DNA of 9,505 nucleotides from Bacteroidales bacterium UBA1458. Its GTDB lineage: Bacteria; Bacteroidota; Bacteroidia; Bacteroidales; VadinHA17. The notes under the pieces are model-generated. The model was not told where the DNA came from and ran no database searches. It saw only the letters and a program-made list of their open reading frames with translations. The stretch is taken from NCBI GenBank assembly GCA_002325785.1, contig DCSU01000039.1:1846-11350 (forward strand), given 5' to 3'. The translations under genes were made by a program, and so were the position numbers. Below are positions 1 through 5,728 of the stretch, piece by piece (position 1 is the stretch's first letter; each line of letters begins with the position of its first letter).

Positions 1-318
1 GAGAGCGCCATCCTTCCTAACGGGAAGATATCCGAAAGGGTATAGCAGTGTAACAGAAAACAACAGTCACGCCTCCGGGCGGGGAATTGGTGAAAAGGTG
101 AGGTAAAAGCTCACCGGTCCCTGTGGTAACACGGGGAGCCGTACACCTGATGGGTTGAAAGACCATGTATACCGGCGTCTGAGGGCTGCTCGCCCGAGCC
201 GGGGGGTAGGTCGTACGAGCCCGCAGGCAACTGCGGGACCAGATAAATGACGGAACAGATGCATAATCCTCTTGCAGGATGCCGCATCCCGACAGAACCC
301 GGCTTACAGGCCTGCCTT
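1..318 (+). ncRNA. rnpB: RNase P RNA (bacterial type A), 3' part, 5' end missing
   Basis: Catalytic RNA of ribonuclease P, which removes 5' leaders from precursor tRNAs. The conserved landmarks occur in the right order on the plus strand: the P4 5' strand region (GTAACAGAAAACAAC, about 51-65), the GAGGTAAAAGCTCACC hairpin segment near 100-115, TGGTAAC near 124-130, GAGGGCTGCTCGCCCGAGCC near 181-200, CCAGATAAATGAC at 239-251, and the 3' P4 strand with its flank, ACAGAACCCGGCTTAC, at 292-307. The 5' part, including the conserved GAGGAAAGTCCGGGC block, is absent, so the gene begins upstream of base 1. The 3' end near 318 is estimated from the usual distance past the CCCGGCTTA motif. Small open frames on the minus strand here are not genes. 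It converges with the rarA-kdsA-lolA-like operon. Confidence 0.93.
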
Positions 319-324
319 GAAATA

Positions 325-355
325 AGAGATGCCACCCTCAACGGGTGGCATCTCT
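325..355. terminator. Strong hairpin between rnpB and the convergent operon
   Basis: A perfect 13-bp stem (AGAGATGCCACCC pairing with GGGTGGCATCTCT) closes a 5-nt TCAAC loop, seven bases past the estimated rnpB 3' end. It lies between two converging transcription units, so a bidirectional terminator is the likely role. Neither strand shows a good U-tract after the stem (AATATT on plus, TATTTC on minus), so it may instead be an RNA-end-protecting or processing structure. Confidence 0.65.
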
Positions 356-421
356 AATATTGATAAACCTGTTAATTATCAATAAATTGACACGATCAGG
401 CTTCGCACTGAGTGATAACCG

Positions 422-1126
422 TTAATTGATCTTAAAGACGGAATCATCAAGCACCTTGTCGAGCTCGATCTTGTCAACAGTCATACCCCCAAGCTCCTGG
501 CCGTTGACCATCTGGATGATGACCTTGCCGAACTTCACCCCGCCGACTTCCATGTATTCCTTGATATAGGATTCGACCTCCATCACCTGTCCCATCTGTT
601 CTACCGATGCCACTGTCTTGACGGTCAGGAAACTCTCCTTGTCGACGAATGCGGTCGACGACTTGCCGGCTTCGTCGGTAATAATAAGCTTGTATGCAGG
701 CTTGCCATCAACGGCTTCCTCACCCTCAAGCTTGAGCCTGCCGGCTTTGAATGCCTCCAGCAGGTTGTCGCGGAACATGTTGTATTCCTGAATGCCGCCG
801 AGCTGGTCAGCCGGTATCTCCATCGGCTCAGTCATGCCTGCCAGTGGATTCACCATGAAGCCTTTTTCACCGTCAAAGGCAGTGATGATCTCCATCCCGC
901 TGTAGGTGATGACCATCTTCACCTTGCCCGGCTTCTTAACCATGATGCTCATAGGCATTTCGGTTCCCATCTGGCTAACCCTGCCCTCCATGCAGAGGGT
1001 GGTGGCTTTCTCCAGGTTCTCTGATCCGTTGGCTGCATAGTACTTGTTTACGATCTCATCCAGCGTCTGGGCACTGCAGACTGATGCCATGAGTAGAGCT
1101 GAAATAAGGATAATTGACTTTTTCAT
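422..1126 (-). CDS. Secreted LolA-like / outer membrane lipoprotein-sorting-like protein
   Basis: A 234-aa exported protein. Residues 1-19 form a typical signal peptide (MKK, a hydrophobic core, then CSA before Q20). The cysteine at 17 is preceded by valine and does not make a good lipobox, so cleavage by signal peptidase I is more likely than lipidation. The rest is rich in beta-strand patterns with short repeated motifs (VKKPGKVKM, DGEKGFMVNP, DGKPAYKLIITDEAGK, FVDKESFLTVK), which is the style of the LolA/LolB-like fold seen in Bacteroidota proteins annotated as outer membrane lipoprotein-sorting proteins. A role in carrying a lipoprotein or other hydrophobic ligand across the periplasm is inference from that fold. 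Methionine is unusually frequent (18 of 234). It is the last gene of a minus-strand operon, 21 bp after kdsA. The start is the only Met giving a complete signal peptide; no Shine-Dalgarno is visible, only an A/T-rich leader. Confidence 0.8.
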   Translation of the reverse strand: MKKSIILISALLMASVCSAQTLDEIVNKYYAANGSENLEKATTLCMEGRVSQMGTEMPMSIMVKKPGKVKMVITYSGMEIITAFDGEKGFMVNPLAGMTEPMEIPADQLGGIQEYNMFRDNLLEAFKAGRLKLEGEEAVDGKPAYKLIITDEAGKSSTAFVDKESFLTVKTVASVEQMGQVMEVESYIKEYMEVGGVKFGKVIIQMVNGQELGGMTVDKIELDKVLDDSVFKIN

Positions 1127-1147
1127 AATAATTTAATTAGTAGATTT

Positions 1148-1975
1148 TTAAAAAGAGTTAACTGTAGTTCTTATTAATGTAAGTTTTTTAAGCAGATCGT
1201 CGAGCAGATCAAGCCTCAGCATATTGGCTCCGTCGGAGAGGGCTGTGGCTGGCTCGGGATGGGTTTCGATGAATACTCCGTCCGCTCCGGCAGCAATGGC
1301 GCACATGCCTATCGTCTCTATCATGTCCGGCTGTCCGCCTGAGACGCCGCCCTCCTGGTTGGGCTGCTGCAGCGAGTGGGTGATGTCCATGATCACCGGC
1401 GCCCCGATCTGTTTCATGATGGGGATGTTGCGCATGTCAACCACAAGGTCGTTGTACCCGAAGAAGCTGCCGCGCTCGGTGAGCATCACCCTGTCGTTGC
1501 CCGAGTCCCTTATCTTACCGGCAACAAACTTCATGGAGGCACCTGAAAGAAACTGGCCCTTTTTGACGTTTATGACCTTTCCCGTTCGGGCTGCAGCCAC
1601 AAGGAGGTCGGTCTGGCGGCAGAGGAATGCCGGGATCTGCAGCACGTCAACATACGTTGCAGCAAGTTCAGCTTCCTCAGGCGAGTGAATGTCGGTCACC
1701 ACCGGCACGGAAAATTCAGACCGCACGGCGCCAAGAATCTCAAGTGCCTTCTGATCACCAAGACCTGAAAAGGAGTCTAGTCGTGAACGGTTTGCCTTGC
1801 GGTATGATGATTTGAATATCAGTGGTATATGGTACTTGTCACAGAGTTTGACCACCTCCCCGGCTACCCTGAAAGTCATCTCTTCGGATTCCACAACACA
1901 GGGACCGGCAAGAAGCAGGAAATTTCCGCTCTCACTGAATTTTAAAAACGGAATGTTCAGTTGACTGACTTTCAT
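1148..1975 (-). CDS. kdsA: 3-deoxy-8-phosphooctulonate (Kdo-8-P) synthase, metal-dependent type
   Basis: Cytosolic enzyme condensing phosphoenolpyruvate with D-arabinose 5-phosphate to give Kdo 8-phosphate, the precursor of the Kdo sugar of lipopolysaccharide inner core (EC 2.5.1.55). The 275-aa length and motifs span the family: LAGPCVVES (22-30), KSSYRKANRSR (55-65), TDIHSPEEAE (94-103), QIPAFLCRQTDLL (113-125), NVKKGQF (136-142), TERGSFFGYNDLVVDMR (166-182), DITHS (197-201), FIETHPEP (235-242) and LSDGANML (246-253). The four metal-ligand positions known from the Aquifex enzyme are present as Cys26, His200, Glu237 and Asp248, and the motif is SDG rather than the CDGP of the metal-free E. 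coli type, so this should be a metal-dependent enzyme. It sits between rarA (21-bp gap) and the LolA-like gene (21-bp gap). Translation starts at the ATG ending at 1975, with no visible Shine-Dalgarno. Confidence 0.97.
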   Translation of the reverse strand: MKVSQLNIPFLKFSESGNFLLLAGPCVVESEEMTFRVAGEVVKLCDKYHIPLIFKSSYRKANRSRLDSFSGLGDQKALEILGAVRSEFSVPVVTDIHSPEEAELAATYVDVLQIPAFLCRQTDLLVAAARTGKVINVKKGQFLSGASMKFVAGKIRDSGNDRVMLTERGSFFGYNDLVVDMRNIPIMKQIGAPVIMDITHSLQQPNQEGGVSGGQPDMIETIGMCAIAAGADGVFIETHPEPATALSDGANMLRLDLLDDLLKKLTLIRTTVNSF

Positions 1976-1996
1976 GCTATAAATTTACTAAAATTT

Positions 1997-3301
1997 CTAT
2001 TTGTCATCTGTACGATATTTGTAAATTTTCTGCCATCTGGCTGAAAGTTGTTTACGAATATCATCCTCACGGGCATTTTGCCCCGGTTCGTAAAATACCT
2101 TGCCGGAGATCTCCTCAGGAAGGTAGTTGAGATCGACAAAATTTCCTTCGAAATCGTGCGCATATTTATAATCCTTGTGATAGCCGAGATCCTTCATCAG
2201 CCGTGTGGGGGCATTTCGCAGGTGCAGCGGCACTGGCAGGTCGCCGTGCCTGTGCACCGCCCCTATGGCGTTCTCAATGGCCATGTATGCGGCGTTGCTC
2301 TTCGGTGATGTGGCAAGGTAGAGTGCTGTCTCCGAGAGTATTATCCTCGACTCCGGCCAGCCTACGAGGTTGACGGCGCTGAAGCAGGCCTGTGCCAGCA
2401 GCAGGGCATTGGGATTGGCCAGTCCGATGTCCTCTGCAGCCAGTATCACCATGCGGCGGGCGATAAACTTGACATCCTCTCCGCCCTCGACCATGCGGGC
2501 CAGCCAGTAGACCGACGCATTGGGATCAGAGCCTCTCAGCGATTTGATAAAGGCTGAGATGATGTCAAAATGATGCTCACCGTTCTTGTCGTACAGGGCC
2601 AGGTTCTGCTGCACATGACTGAGAACCATTTCATCTGTAATAACTATCTCCTCACTGCCCTTCTCTGCCTCCAGCGAGACCGTCAGCTCCAGCGCGTTAT
2701 AAAGCTTTCGCGCATCGCCGCCACTGATGCGTATCAGCGCCTCGTACTCCTCGACTCTTGTCTTGTACTGCGAGAGATAATAGTCATGCGCCAGCGAATG
2801 ATCGACCAGCTTTTTGAGTATCTCATCATCAAGCGGTTTAAGCACGTATACCTGGCAACGCGAGAGCAGTGGAGAGATGACCTCGAAAGAGGGATTCTCA
2901 GTGGTGGCGCCGATCAACGTGATGATACCCTGCTCTACAGCACCAAGCAGCGAGTCCTGCTGCGATTTGTTGAAGCGATGGATCTCGTCTATAAAGAGTA
3001 TTGGATTGGGCTTGCCGAAGAACTGCTGACTCCTTGCCTTTTCAATGGTCTCCCGAACCTCCCTGACACCACTGTTAACGGCGCTGAGCTGGAAGAAGGA
3101 ACGCTCCAGCTTCGAGGCCACAATCCTTGCCAGTGTGGTCTTTCCAACCCCTGGAGGACCCCACAGAATGAACGAAGGTACGTTCCCTGACTCGATTACC
3201 TTCCTCAGTACACCGTCAGAACCGACCAGGTGATCCTGACCGGCGAATTCATCGAGCGACTTAGGTCTTAACCTGTCTGCAAGTGGCTGATTTGAAAACA
3301 T
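1997..3301 (-). CDS. rarA: Replication-associated recombination protein A (AAA+ ATPase)
   Basis: AAA+ ATPase of the RarA/MgsA/WRNIP1 family, acting at stalled replication forks and single-strand DNA gaps and related to clamp-loader subunits. With the start chosen here it is 434 aa, a normal family length. Visible parts: N-terminal PLADRLRPKSLDEFAGQDHLVG (6-27), Walker A GPPGVGKT (48-55), Walker B ILFIDEIHRFNKSQQD (101-116), sensor 1 in GATTENPSFEV (131-141), arginine finger in LLSRC (Arg148), sensor 2 GGDARKL (194-200), and the C-terminal RarA oligomerisation region with RGSDPNASVYWLARM (256-270) and LPVPLHLRNAPTRLMK (355-370). The frame stays open nine codons upstream to a TTG at 3328, but family proteins begin close to the PLADRLRP motif, so ATG at 3301 is preferred. 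First gene of the operon with kdsA and the LolA-like gene; its stop is 21 bp from the kdsA start. A functional link to Kdo synthesis is not implied. Confidence 0.96.
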   Translation of the reverse strand: MFSNQPLADRLRPKSLDEFAGQDHLVGSDGVLRKVIESGNVPSFILWGPPGVGKTTLARIVASKLERSFFQLSAVNSGVREVRETIEKARSQQFFGKPNPILFIDEIHRFNKSQQDSLLGAVEQGIITLIGATTENPSFEVISPLLSRCQVYVLKPLDDEILKKLVDHSLAHDYYLSQYKTRVEEYEALIRISGGDARKLYNALELTVSLEAEKGSEEIVITDEMVLSHVQQNLALYDKNGEHHFDIISAFIKSLRGSDPNASVYWLARMVEGGEDVKFIARRMVILAAEDIGLANPNALLLAQACFSAVNLVGWPESRIILSETALYLATSPKSNAAYMAIENAIGAVHRHGDLPVPLHLRNAPTRLMKDLGYHKDYKYAHDFEGNFVDLNYLPEEISGKVFYEPGQNAREDDIRKQLSARWQKIYKYRTDDK

Positions 3302-3493
3302 ATGGCAAATACACAAATTCTCCCGCAAATTATTACAAAATCAGTTGCATCGTCACGTTTTTTGACACATTCGCGGAAATTATTTTCTCCGGATGAAATA
3401 AATTAATACATTTAGCAATTAAATTTCAATCCACACATACTGTTTGTATCAAGAATTCGTTTAGTAACAGGATATTATCAAATTCCGGTAACT
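3302..3493. promoter_or_regulatory. Divergent intergenic region carrying promoters for the rarA operon and the 386-aa protein
   Basis: This A/T-rich 192-bp gap separates two divergently transcribed units, so it must hold promoters for both. I could not find a clean match to the Bacteroidota pattern (TTG, about 19 nt, TAnnTTTG) on either strand; the closest plus-strand candidate is TACTGTTTG near 3439-3447, which has one extra spacer base. No clear operator or riboswitch was seen. Confidence 0.45.
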
Positions 3494-4654
3494 ATGAAAA
3501 AACCTCTGCTGATCACCCTAATCATACTTGCGGTTCTTCTTTTAATTCCGGCTGTAAGCTTCATCAGGTGGGCTTTCCAGGAAAAAAAGCCGATAGATGT
3601 TGTCATACTGGACAAGACCGTTCCCACTCTTGACAGAATGGGTCACCGGTCGTTTATTTACGTAATGACTAACGGAAGATTTGTTAAAGGAGAAAAGGGA
3701 GGCAGCTACTCTGCAGCAAAGGACTATTACGGCTTCGTTCCGCTGAGGCCGGTGAGAGAGAAACAGTTCAAAAAAACCGACTTCCGACTTACCGAACTTA
3801 TTGAGCTTGCAGAGAACAATGACGCTCTTTATTATGCTGACACCTACGGGGTTTTCTTCAACGACTGGTACCAGGGGATAAAGAAGGCACGCCGGTCGCG
3901 CAAGTTGTATGGCGGACTTAACAACAACGACTACCTGCTGATGTCAGAGATGAAGAAACGCGACAAGCTGGTGCTTGTTGAATACAATACCTTTGATTAC
4001 CCCACGGCAGGGCTCGAGAGATTCAAGACCGAAGAGCTCCTCGGTATCTCATCAACAGGATGGATGGGGCAGTATTACAGCAGACTTGACACTATCTCCT
4101 CTGACGGAGCACCCGGCTGGATGCCAGCCCTCTACAGGAAGCAGTACCGTGAACCCTGGACATTCACAAAGTCAGGTGTGGTTCTCCTGAAGGAAAACAG
4201 CATCATCGTGCTCGAAGAAGGCAGTCACCTGGCATCAGCACTTCCGCTGATAGTAACCAGTGAGACCTATGCCGGCCAGTTCAATGTACCGCAGGAGGTA
4301 GCCTTTACCAATAGTTTTGATATCATCGACGCGGGCCAGAACAGCGTAGTTTCCGAATTCGTGCTGAAGACAACTCCCGCTGGTGATTCACTGCTCGCTG
4401 ACAACAGCCTCAAGGCGGTCTTCCCTGCAGTGACACTGGAGCCGCTGGTGCAGCGTACTTTTTATTTCTCGGGCGATTTCGCAAATAATGATGTGCCGTG
4501 CTGGACAGCCAGGTTCAAGAATTTCCAGAAAGGCGGCAAGGCGCTGCTCTATTCCGATAATGAAAACGATCCCAGAAGGTTCTTCTGGCTCTTTTACAAG
4601 CCGCTGATAACCAAGATTTTCACTGATTACCAGGCAGGAGCAACCGGGAAATAA
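3494..4654 (+). CDS. Conserved membrane-anchored protein of unknown function
   Basis: A 386-aa protein that I do not recognise as a characterised family, though the sequence has the look of a conserved Bacteroidota hypothetical. Residues 1-4 are MKKP and about 5-27 form one hydrophobic segment with no clear cleavage site, so it is probably an N-terminal anchor with the remaining ~355 residues in the periplasm. The soluble part alternates short hydrophobic strands and helices: DVVILDKTVPTLDR (35-48), an aromatic-rich YYGFVPLRP segment (78-86), DALYYADTYGVFFNDWYQG (110-128), a basic stretch KKARRSRKLYGGLNNNDYLL (130-149), LVLVEYNTFDYPTAGLERFK (159-178) and IIVLEEGSHL. The strand order faintly suggests a class-I glutamine-amidotransferase-like alpha/beta fold (compare DUF4350), but no catalytic Cys-His-Glu set is apparent. 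It appears to be a single-gene unit, bounded by a divergent gap and an intrinsic terminator. The ATG at 3494 gives the complete hydrophobic N-terminus. Confidence 0.82.
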   Translation: MKKPLLITLIILAVLLLIPAVSFIRWAFQEKKPIDVVILDKTVPTLDRMGHRSFIYVMTNGRFVKGEKGGSYSAAKDYYGFVPLRPVREKQFKKTDFRLTELIELAENNDALYYADTYGVFFNDWYQGIKKARRSRKLYGGLNNNDYLLMSEMKKRDKLVLVEYNTFDYPTAGLERFKTEELLGISSTGWMGQYYSRLDTISSDGAPGWMPALYRKQYREPWTFTKSGVVLLKENSIIVLEEGSHLASALPLIVTSETYAGQFNVPQEVAFTNSFDIIDAGQNSVVSEFVLKTTPAGDSLLADNSLKAVFPAVTLEPLVQRTFYFSGDFANNDVPCWTARFKNFQKGGKALLYSDNENDPRRFFWLFYKPLITKIFTDYQAGATGK

Positions 4655-4670
4655 ATTGAAAGATATAAGG

Positions 4671-4697
4671 AAAACAGGCTTCGGGCCTGTTTTTTTT
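4671..4697 (+). terminator. Intrinsic terminator after the 386-aa protein gene
   Basis: A 9-bp stem (AAAACAGGC pairing with GCCTGTTTT) closes a 5-nt TTCGG loop and runs into an eight-T stretch (4690-4697). It lies 16 bp past the stop at 4654 and separates this gene from the downstream amidase, which therefore needs its own promoter. Confidence 0.92.
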
Positions 4698-4754
4698 ATT
4701 TCATGGGGTACCCTCTTGTCTCTCTTGCTGAACACTACGGCACAGGTTATGTTC

Positions 4755-4790
4755 TATGAAGGTTACTTCATATCTTTATGTTCATTTTTG
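4755..4790 (+). promoter_or_regulatory. Possible promoter/operator of the omega-amidase gene
   Basis: A perfect 7-bp inverted repeat, TATGAAG-GTTA-CTTCATA, occupies 4755-4772. It overlaps TATCTTTA (4771-4778), a near match to the Bacteroidota -7 element TAnnTTTG. A second near match, CATTTTTG, lies at 4783-4790, only five bases before the ATG. As the gene follows an intrinsic terminator, a promoter must lie in about 4700-4790. An operator role for the repeat is inference. Confidence 0.35.
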
Positions 4791-4795
4791 CAGCA

Positions 4796-5563
4796 ATGAA
4801 AGCAACTATAGTACAGTGCGGACTGAAGTGGGAAGACAAGAGCGCAAACCTCGCGCATCTCTCTTATATGCTTGAAGGTGCAGCCCCCGGCAGCGGGATT
4901 GTTGTGCTGCCCGAGATGTTCACCACGGGATTCACCATGAACCCTGAACCACTTGCCGAGGGCATGGACGGCCCCACGGTGAAGTGGATGAAGGAACGGT
5001 CCTCCGCTGGAGGATATGCCCTGTGCGGCTCGCTAATCATTGAGGAGGAGGGCCAATTCTTTAACCGCCTCCTGCTGGTAACGCCTGAGGGCCAGGTCTC
5101 CTTTTATGACAAGCGCCATCTCCATTCCTTGAGCGGGGAACATACTGTTTACAGTCGTGGCAACAAGCGTGTTGTGGTCAGTTACCGCGAGTTCAGCTTC
5201 AATCTCCAGGTGTGCTATGATCTTCGCTTCCCTGTATGGTCAAGGAACCGCGGCGACACGGACGTTATCATCTATTCGGCCAACTGGCCCTCTGTCCGCA
5301 GCAATGTCTGGAAGGCGCTGCTGGTTGCGCGGGCTATAGAAAACCAGTGCTATGTCATCGGGGTCAACAGGGTGGGAGAAAATCCGGACGGTACCACCTA
5401 CACGGGCGATTCGGCCATCATAGGTCCCCGCGGCGAGATGCTGGCCTCCCTGGAGCCCGGCGCCGAGGGTGTTGCCTCAGCCATGCTCTCAATGGAATCA
5501 CTTGTGAAATACCGAACTGACATGCCCATCTGGAGGGATGCCGACCCCTTTGAGTTGATTTAG
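4796..5563 (+). CDS. yafV: Omega-amidase / YafV-type nitrilase-superfamily amidohydrolase
   Basis: Cytosolic carbon-nitrogen hydrolase resembling E. coli YafV and eukaryotic Nit2, which hydrolyse omega-amides such as alpha-ketoglutaramate (to 2-oxoglutarate plus ammonia) and are proposed to work in metabolite repair or with the methionine-salvage transaminase. With this start it is 255 aa, close to YafV. The catalytic triad is plain: Glu40 in VVLPEMFTTGF, Lys106 in FYDKRHL, and Cys140 in VCYDLRFPVWSRN. Other family blocks are YSANWPSVRS (160-169), LLVARAIENQCYVIGVNRVG (175-194) and a C-terminal YRTDMPIWRDADPFELI. An in-frame ATG at 4778 would add MFIFAA; ATG 4796 is preferred because family members begin with the strand TIVQCGL. 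No Shine-Dalgarno is evident. It stands alone on the plus strand, after a terminator and converging with the dehydrogenase gene. The exact substrate is inferred from the family. Confidence 0.93.
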   Translation: MKATIVQCGLKWEDKSANLAHLSYMLEGAAPGSGIVVLPEMFTTGFTMNPEPLAEGMDGPTVKWMKERSSAGGYALCGSLIIEEEGQFFNRLLLVTPEGQVSFYDKRHLHSLSGEHTVYSRGNKRVVVSYREFSFNLQVCYDLRFPVWSRNRGDTDVIIYSANWPSVRSNVWKALLVARAIENQCYVIGVNRVGENPDGTTYTGDSAIIGPRGEMLASLEPGAEGVASAMLSMESLVKYRTDMPIWRDADPFELI

Positions 5564-5578
5564 GCTACACATGCGGTA

Positions 5579-5728
5579 AGTCTACAGTCTACAATCGGCA
5601 GTGGGCAGTCATATCAGGCAGTAGGCAATTGGCAATTGGCAATAGTGTTGGCAATATCAAGGTAGATATTGCATATTATGCAGTAAATCAGACTACTGCC
5701 TACTGCCTACTGCCTATTGCCAGTTGCC
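5579..5728. repeat. Cluster of 7-bp tandem repeats in inverted arrangement
   Basis: The left side carries heptamers on the plus strand: AGTCTAC twice (5579-5592), GGCAGTG and GGCAGTC (5597-5610), then GGCAGTA, GGCAATT, GGCAATT, GGCAATA (5617-5644), and a further GGCAATA at 5650. The right side carries the same family inverted: TACTGCC three times (5694-5714), TATTGCC (5715-5721) and AGTTGCC (5722-5728). Between them GCAATATC-AAGGTA-GATATTGC (5651-5672) is a perfect 8-bp hairpin. The left and right arms can pair imperfectly (22 of 28 positions for the core blocks), so the RNA from either strand could form a long foldback. The location between convergent genes suits a terminator-like role. The right arm enters the 3' end of the neighbouring dehydrogenase gene. 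There is no terminal duplication or transposase to indicate an insertion sequence. Confidence 0.88.

Noticed and set aside
1..318. Group II intron or other self-splicing RNA
   Set aside because: The ordered matches to RNase P RNA conserved regions, especially ACAGAACCCGGCTTAC, give a better explanation, and there is no reverse transcriptase.
67..341. Short open frames of 65 and 76 codons on the minus strand
   Set aside because: They lie within the RNase P RNA gene, whose conserved blocks explain the sequence, and the predicted proteins have no recognisable features.
2570..3190. A 206-codon open frame on the plus strand
   Set aside because: It is antisense to the AAA+ core of rarA, whose Walker and sensor motifs are intact, so the antisense frame is a by-product.
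3302..3328. A nine-codon extension of RarA from a TTG start
   Set aside because: Family proteins start near the PLADRLRP motif and ATG 3301 is available; the extra residues have no family resemblance.
5579..5728. CRISPR array
   Set aside because: Units are only 7 bp, directly adjacent and without spacers, and no cas gene is present.
5579..5728. Remnant of an insertion sequence or miniature transposon
   Set aside because: The inverted arms are made of short tandem units rather than unique terminal repeats, and no target duplication could be recognised.
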